From positions 1 to 53,515 of IMG/VR virus record IMGVR_UViG_3300021373_000958: a stretch of DNA of 53,515 nucleotides. One strand, given 5' to 3'. The position numbers and the translations under genes were made by a program. The notes beneath the pieces were generated by a model that had not been told where the DNA came from, did no database searches, and saw only the letters and a list, made by a program, of their open reading frames with translations. Below are positions 51,029-53,515 of the stretch, piece after piece. The number at the start of each line of letters is the position of its first letter. Within the stretch, counting starts at the first letter, position 1. This DNA is from a virus.

Positions 51029-51693
51029 TTGATAAAACCTTCCTCTTCCAACCATTTGCGTGTGAGTGGTGTCGGTTCATAAACTGTCCACATATTACCA
51101 TCAGCACATGCTTTGAGTGCTTTCATGGTCATGCCTTCAGTTTTACCTGCCCATGTTGCTTCTGCTTCCCATGGTACAGCACTAGCAGGATATGTTTTCT
51201 CTGCAATCTCACGCCACAGAGGTGGCACTGCCTCTTCAGGTTTAATAATAGCAATCATGCTATTCTTGATACTACCTGCCATACAATCTTGTGCAGCGTG
51301 CCATCCTTCATGCCTCATTACACTCATCAGAGTATTATAACGCTTCACGAGTGTACCATTGAGGAAGAAGTTATTACTGACTGTGTGATAGACACCACGA
51401 TGACCAGGAGGGAAATACTTCTCAGGTGCCATGTATACTTTGACACCAACCTTGCCCAATGATGTCATCATCTCATTGAACTCTGTGCGGACTGGCTCCA
51501 TCATGCCATACTTCTGATAGTATTTGCCTACATCAGCAGCAGATTTGATCTCAACTACACCATCAGTACACTCACGAAGGATCATACATCCCATGGCATC
51601 GTAAGTATAATATCCCTTGATGTCTGCTTCCTTAGCTTTAGACGCTGGGATCATCATTGTCATCAGGATTGCGAGGATTAGCGAACGTGCCAT
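51025..51693 (-). CDS. secreted HExxH metallopeptidase-like protein
   Basis: 222 residues. The first 20 (MARSLILAILMTMMIPASKA) look like a signal peptide with an AxA-type cleavage site (SKA). H128-E-G-W-H132 (MRHEGWHAAQDCMAG) is a zincin HExxH site, and E176 or E178 in PWEAEATWAGK could be the third zinc ligand (gluzin type). A phage-made, exported zinc peptidase could act in the host periplasm, on cell-surface proteins or during lysis. The start overlaps the preceding gene by 56 nt. No named peptidase family is identified. Confidence 0.6.
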   Translation of the reverse strand: MARSLILAILMTMMIPASKAKEADIKGYYTYDAMGCMILRECTDGVVEIKSAADVGKYYQKYGMMEPVRTEFNEMMTSLGKVGVKVYMAPEKYFPPGHRGVYHTVSNNFFLNGTLVKRYNTLMSVMRHEGWHAAQDCMAGSIKNSMIAIIKPEEAVPPLWREIAEKTYPASAVPWEAEATWAGKTEGMTMKALKACADGNMWTVYEPTPLTRKWLEEEGFIK

Positions 51694-51814
51694 AGTTGTA
51701 TGTGTAATAAAGGAAGTTGTTGATGCTACGCTCGATGCCTAGCGATTGTTTCACATCCAACCATGACTGATACTCTAGTTGGAGATCTTCACCTAATTCA
51801 AGAGTGACTTTCAT
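51638..51814 (-). CDS. small conserved hypothetical protein
   Basis: 58 residues from ATG 51814 (MKVTLELGEDLQLEYQSWLD), rather than the longer in-frame start at 51868. It contains VKQSLGIERSINNFLYYTYN, then an acidic DDNDDPSV tail. Its last 56 nt also encode the signal peptide of the metallopeptidase gene in another frame. Confidence 0.6.
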   Translation of the reverse strand: MKVTLELGEDLQLEYQSWLDVKQSLGIERSINNFLYYTYNYGTFANPRNPDDNDDPSV

Positions 51815-51956
51815 TGTATTTCCTGATGGAGAACATGATGCTGTCTGCTTTAGCATAATCCCCAGCATTACATGCTTCCATGTAACTGAGGATCATCTTC
51901 TTCAGTTCATCACTCAGAGGTGAGTTGGGCGTAGAGTTGGAGGAGTTCTTCTTCAT
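51798..51956 (-). CDS. hypothetical 52-residue helical protein
   Basis: Translated by hand from ATG 51956: MKKNSSNSTPNSPLSDELKK, then MILSYMEACNAGDYAKADSI and MFSIRKYNESHS. The core (residues 14-47) is a helix-loop-helix TPR-like pair. The start overlaps the previous gene by 47 nt; an internal ATG at 51896, with GAAGAAG just upstream, is a plausible alternative that would avoid most of the overlap. Confidence 0.5.
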   Translation of the reverse strand: MKKNSSNSTPNSPLSDELKKMILSYMEACNAGDYAKADSIMFSIRKYNESHS

Positions 51957-52134
51957 TGTAGTAGAGGGTTTCTTCTTCTTCCATTTGCTCAGGATCTAAC
52001 CACTCAAAGAACTCATCGGCAATAGCGAGAGCACTGTCATGGTCTTCTTCTACCATCAGTTCTTTGAAACGATCAGTACACCAATCGTAGATAAGATCGC
52101 GCTGGTAAGAAAGGCGTTGGGTGTCAGTGCTCAT
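51910..52134 (-). CDS. small acidic hypothetical protein
   Basis: 74 residues, MSTDTQRLSYQRDLIYDWCT, then DRFKELMVEEDHDSALAIAD and an EEEETLYYNEEELLQLYAQL tail. Very acidic, all-helical. Two bases from the next upstream stop. No family recognised. Confidence 0.65.
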   Translation of the reverse strand: MSTDTQRLSYQRDLIYDWCTDRFKELMVEEDHDSALAIADEFFEWLDPEQMEEEETLYYNEEELLQLYAQLTSE

Positions 52135-52136
52135 GA

Positions 52137-52385
52137 TCAGAGTTTGTTGGCGAACAGGATGTTGTTGAGGTGGTCGTATTGAATGAATTCTACATCATCA
52201 GGGAGCAGAGAGACAGCGGCAGCAGCAAAATCGTTAGGAAACTTCTTGAAGAGACGCCAGAACTTCTCTACACCATCATAATCTAGATCATCGTGAGGGA
52301 GAACACGGATCTCATACTGACCACGAGTGTAACGATTAGGGAAAGGATTGATAAACTCGCGGATGTGCTCTTGTAGCATGTTCAT
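52137..52385 (-). CDS. hypothetical protein
   Basis: 82 residues from ATG 52385 (MNMLQEHIREFINPFPNRYT), chosen for its ATGA overlap rather than the in-frame start at 52448. Contains YEIRVLPHDDLDYDGVEKFW, FKKFPNDFAAAAVSLL and DDVEFIQYDHLNNILF. Mixed alpha/beta. Function unknown. Confidence 0.65.
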   Translation of the reverse strand: MNMLQEHIREFINPFPNRYTRGQYEIRVLPHDDLDYDGVEKFWRLFKKFPNDFAAAAVSLLPDDVEFIQYDHLNNILFANKL

Positions 52386-52609
52386 TTGATAAAGACCTCT
52401 TGAGCGTGTTCGATGTGCAGTTGCGCTGCTTGCTTCAGATAATAACACATGTGAGCAACATAGTCCACATCTTCTTCATTAGGATCGAAGTCGTAAGCAC
52501 AATCCCAATCCACAGTGCCGTCTGGATTAACAGGCGCACCGTAGAAATCATCACCATCGAGGGCAAAAGCATGATCGTCAGCAACAATATAGAACTGAGG
52601 AGCAGACAT
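52382..52609 (-). CDS. small conserved hypothetical protein
   Basis: 75 residues, MSAPQFYIVADDHAFALDGD, then DFYGAPVNPDGTVDWDCAYD and a helix-rich end (VAHMCYYLKQAAQLHIEHAQ). The beta-hairpin opening and helical tail are typical of a short cyanophage protein; no function known. ATGA overlap with the next gene. Confidence 0.7.
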   Translation of the reverse strand: MSAPQFYIVADDHAFALDGDDFYGAPVNPDGTVDWDCAYDFDPNEEDVDYVAHMCYYLKQAAQLHIEHAQEVFIK

Positions 52610-52660
52610 TGGAGGAGAAGCGAATGAACTAGAGTAATTTAGCAGAGAAAGCGCGGAATG

Positions 52661-53074
52661 TCAACGCATGTAGAGGTAACCACCTGCCCAGTCACACTTT
52701 TCAAACATCTCTTCGCGGGAAGGAATAGAGAGAAGATTGTAACGAACACCCTTGGCAGGCGCTTTGGTGTTAGCAGGTTTGTAGACCTCACCAGTCTTCT
52801 TGTCAATGAAAGCGTGGATACTATCACGCTTGCCGTTGATGGTCATGTAGATCTTGTGATACTTACGACCATCAGAGTTCAAGTCATAACCATAACCATC
52901 AGGAGCATCTTGAGTGAGAGCATCACACAGCATCAGGCAATACTTCACGATGTTGAGGTGAATGGTGTTGCGGGCGGTTTGCTCGGAAGCGAACTGGGCG
53001 AAGGTGGCGGTCATGTCGTTGTCTGAACTGAGATCAGTATAGAGGGTCTTGGTGGGGTTCGGGAGACTGATCAT
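52661..53074 (-). CDS. conserved hypothetical protein
   Basis: 137 residues, MISLPNPTKTLYTDLSSDND. The C-terminal half is distinctive: GRKYHKIYM, then SIHAFIDKKTGEVYKPANTK, APAKGVRYNLL and CDWAGGYLYMR. The H-A-F-x-DK-x-TG-x-VYKPA ... APAKGVRYNLL ... DWAGGYLYxR block recurs in cyanophages and some bacteria, suggesting a folded domain of unknown role. ATGA overlap with the upstream gene. Confidence 0.75.
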   Translation of the reverse strand: MISLPNPTKTLYTDLSSDNDMTATFAQFASEQTARNTIHLNIVKYCLMLCDALTQDAPDGYGYDLNSDGRKYHKIYMTINGKRDSIHAFIDKKTGEVYKPANTKAPAKGVRYNLLSIPSREEMFEKCDWAGGYLYMR

Positions 53075-53277
53075 GCCACTTCCTCAGCTGGCACACGGGA
53101 CACGGTGAGACGCTTGAAGTCATACTGACGCCAGGCATCACATGCCTCGTTCACCATACGATTGTGCTGACGGTCCATGCCCTTGGCAGTGGTGCAACGC
53201 TTGACCTTACGGAAATACACGATGGGGATCTCGGTCTCGGGCATGTCGATCTCGATCTTGTAGTGTGAGTAGGTCAT
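53071..53277 (-). CDS. small conserved hypothetical protein
   Basis: 68 residues, MTYSHYKIEIDMPETEIPIV, then YFRKVKRCTTAKGMDRQHNR and a basic end (KRLTVSRVPAEEVA). An AGGA Shine-Dalgarno precedes the ATG. The promoter candidate at 53304-53345 (TGTCCTA variant plus TATACT) lies just upstream. Function unknown. Confidence 0.65.
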   Translation of the reverse strand: MTYSHYKIEIDMPETEIPIVYFRKVKRCTTAKGMDRQHNRMVNEACDAWRQYDFKRLTVSRVPAEEVA

Positions 53278-53303
53278 GGGTGGTGTCCTTTGCTGATGTA
53301 ATC

Positions 53304-53345
53304 AGTATAGGGCAGATCAGAGCAGTTCTCGTGCCTCGTAGGACA
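53304..53345 (-). promoter_or_regulatory. possible seventh TGTCCAC-type promoter (TGTCCTA variant)
   Basis: Minus strand: TGTCCTA at 53345-53339, 29 nt, then TATACT (53309-53304) preceded by TGCCC; 26 nt to the start at 53277. The box has one mismatch, but the spacing is the same as in the six exact copies. Confidence 0.4.
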
Positions 53346-53439
53346 GTTCCTCAACTGGCATATCGCGTTCGATCTCGGTCACATCGTATTCTTCATCGAG
53401 TTGATCCAGGAGCCAGCGGTCGAGCATAACTTCATTCAT
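53317..53439 (-). CDS. hypothetical 40-residue acidic protein
   Basis: Translated by hand from ATG 53439: MNEVMLDRWLLDQLDEEYDV, then TEIERDMPVEELSYEARELL. Helical, acidic, no membrane span. There is no clear Shine-Dalgarno, so confidence is moderate. Confidence 0.5.
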   Translation of the reverse strand: MNEVMLDRWLLDQLDEEYDVTEIERDMPVEELSYEARELL

Positions 53440-53442
53440 GGT

Positions 53443-53515
53443 TCAAAAAAGGGTAAGTTGTTGAAAGTTAATGTGGTCAGAGCAAGAGTCATCGTCTTGC
53501 AGGCCTAGCATGTCA
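53443..53515 (-). CDS. C-terminal fragment of a gene entering from the window edge
   Basis: One frame is open from the edge to TGA at 53443 and ends LGLQDDDSCSDHINFQQLTL-F. Its composition is protein-like, and it ends 4 nt before the next start (53439), typical of this gene-packed region. An ATG at 53511 is possible but would make only 22 residues. Confidence 0.35.
   Translation of the reverse strand, partial: DMLGLQDDDSCSDHINFQQLTLF

Noticed and set aside
1-53515. tRNA genes, CRISPR arrays, insertion sequences, photosynthesis genes
   Set aside because: No cloverleaf, regularly spaced repeats, transposase, psbA/psbD or hli sequences were seen. Intergenic gaps are almost all too short to hold RNA genes.

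Overview
The window is about 53.5 kb of a T4-like myovirus, most probably a cyanophage infecting marine Synechococcus or Prochlorococcus. The evidence is T4 synteny in the tail genes (read on the minus strand: gp25, gp6, a gp7-position giant, gp8, a DUF4815 giant, fibre genes, gp13, gp14), T4-type late promoters (NATAAATA), and many small proteins of types familiar from cyanophages. Every gene I can support lies on the minus strand, so transcription runs from high to low coordinates. No tRNA, CRISPR array, transposon or integrase is visible.

Layout. (1) 53515 to about 43630 is an accessory, probably early or middle, region of some 35 very small genes packed with ATGA or short overlaps. Most have no known function. 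Recognisable ones are a HicA-like toxin fold, a lone AbrB/MazE-like protein, a KTSC-like protein, a DUF7249-like protein, a 2OG-Fe(II) oxygenase, a secreted HExxH metallopeptidase-like protein and several single-span membrane peptides. (2) 43460 to 42090 holds small late genes (coiled-coil proteins, a PAAR-like spike-tip candidate, a basic 48-residue protein). (3) 42088 to 29114 is the baseplate wedge: gp25, gp6 and a 3594-residue protein at the gp7 position. (4) 29055 to 5506 contains gp8 and three more large structural proteins (2694, 1263 and 2996 residues) plus two small ones. (5) 5466 to 3423 has three tandem paralogues of a tail-fibre-like protein and an XkdW-like putative chaperone. (6) 3407 to 2125 carries two 2OG-Fe(II) oxygenases. 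(7) 2088 to 1 has a coiled-coil protein and neck proteins gp13 and gp14 (the last cut by the window edge).

The late half builds the baseplate, fibres and neck. Four genes (2996, 1263, 2694 and 3594 codons) occupy about 31.7 kb, nearly 60% of the window, and share two recurring modules: a beta-type G-x-G-Y repeat and a helical Cys-x-RDIG...GGN...RNW repeat. The late units are started by NATAAATA or ACTAAATA octamers and separated by Rho-independent terminators. Two of these hairpins also bury the next gene's Shine-Dalgarno sequence.

The most novel-looking regulatory signal is in the early region. Six copies of TGTCCAC, and one variant (TGTCCTA) at 53.3 kb, each sit 26-31 nt upstream of a -10-like hexamer that precedes a small gene. 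This looks like an undescribed activator-dependent promoter class, and two members would give nearly leaderless mRNAs. All functional calls were made by eye from the sequence; no database search was run.
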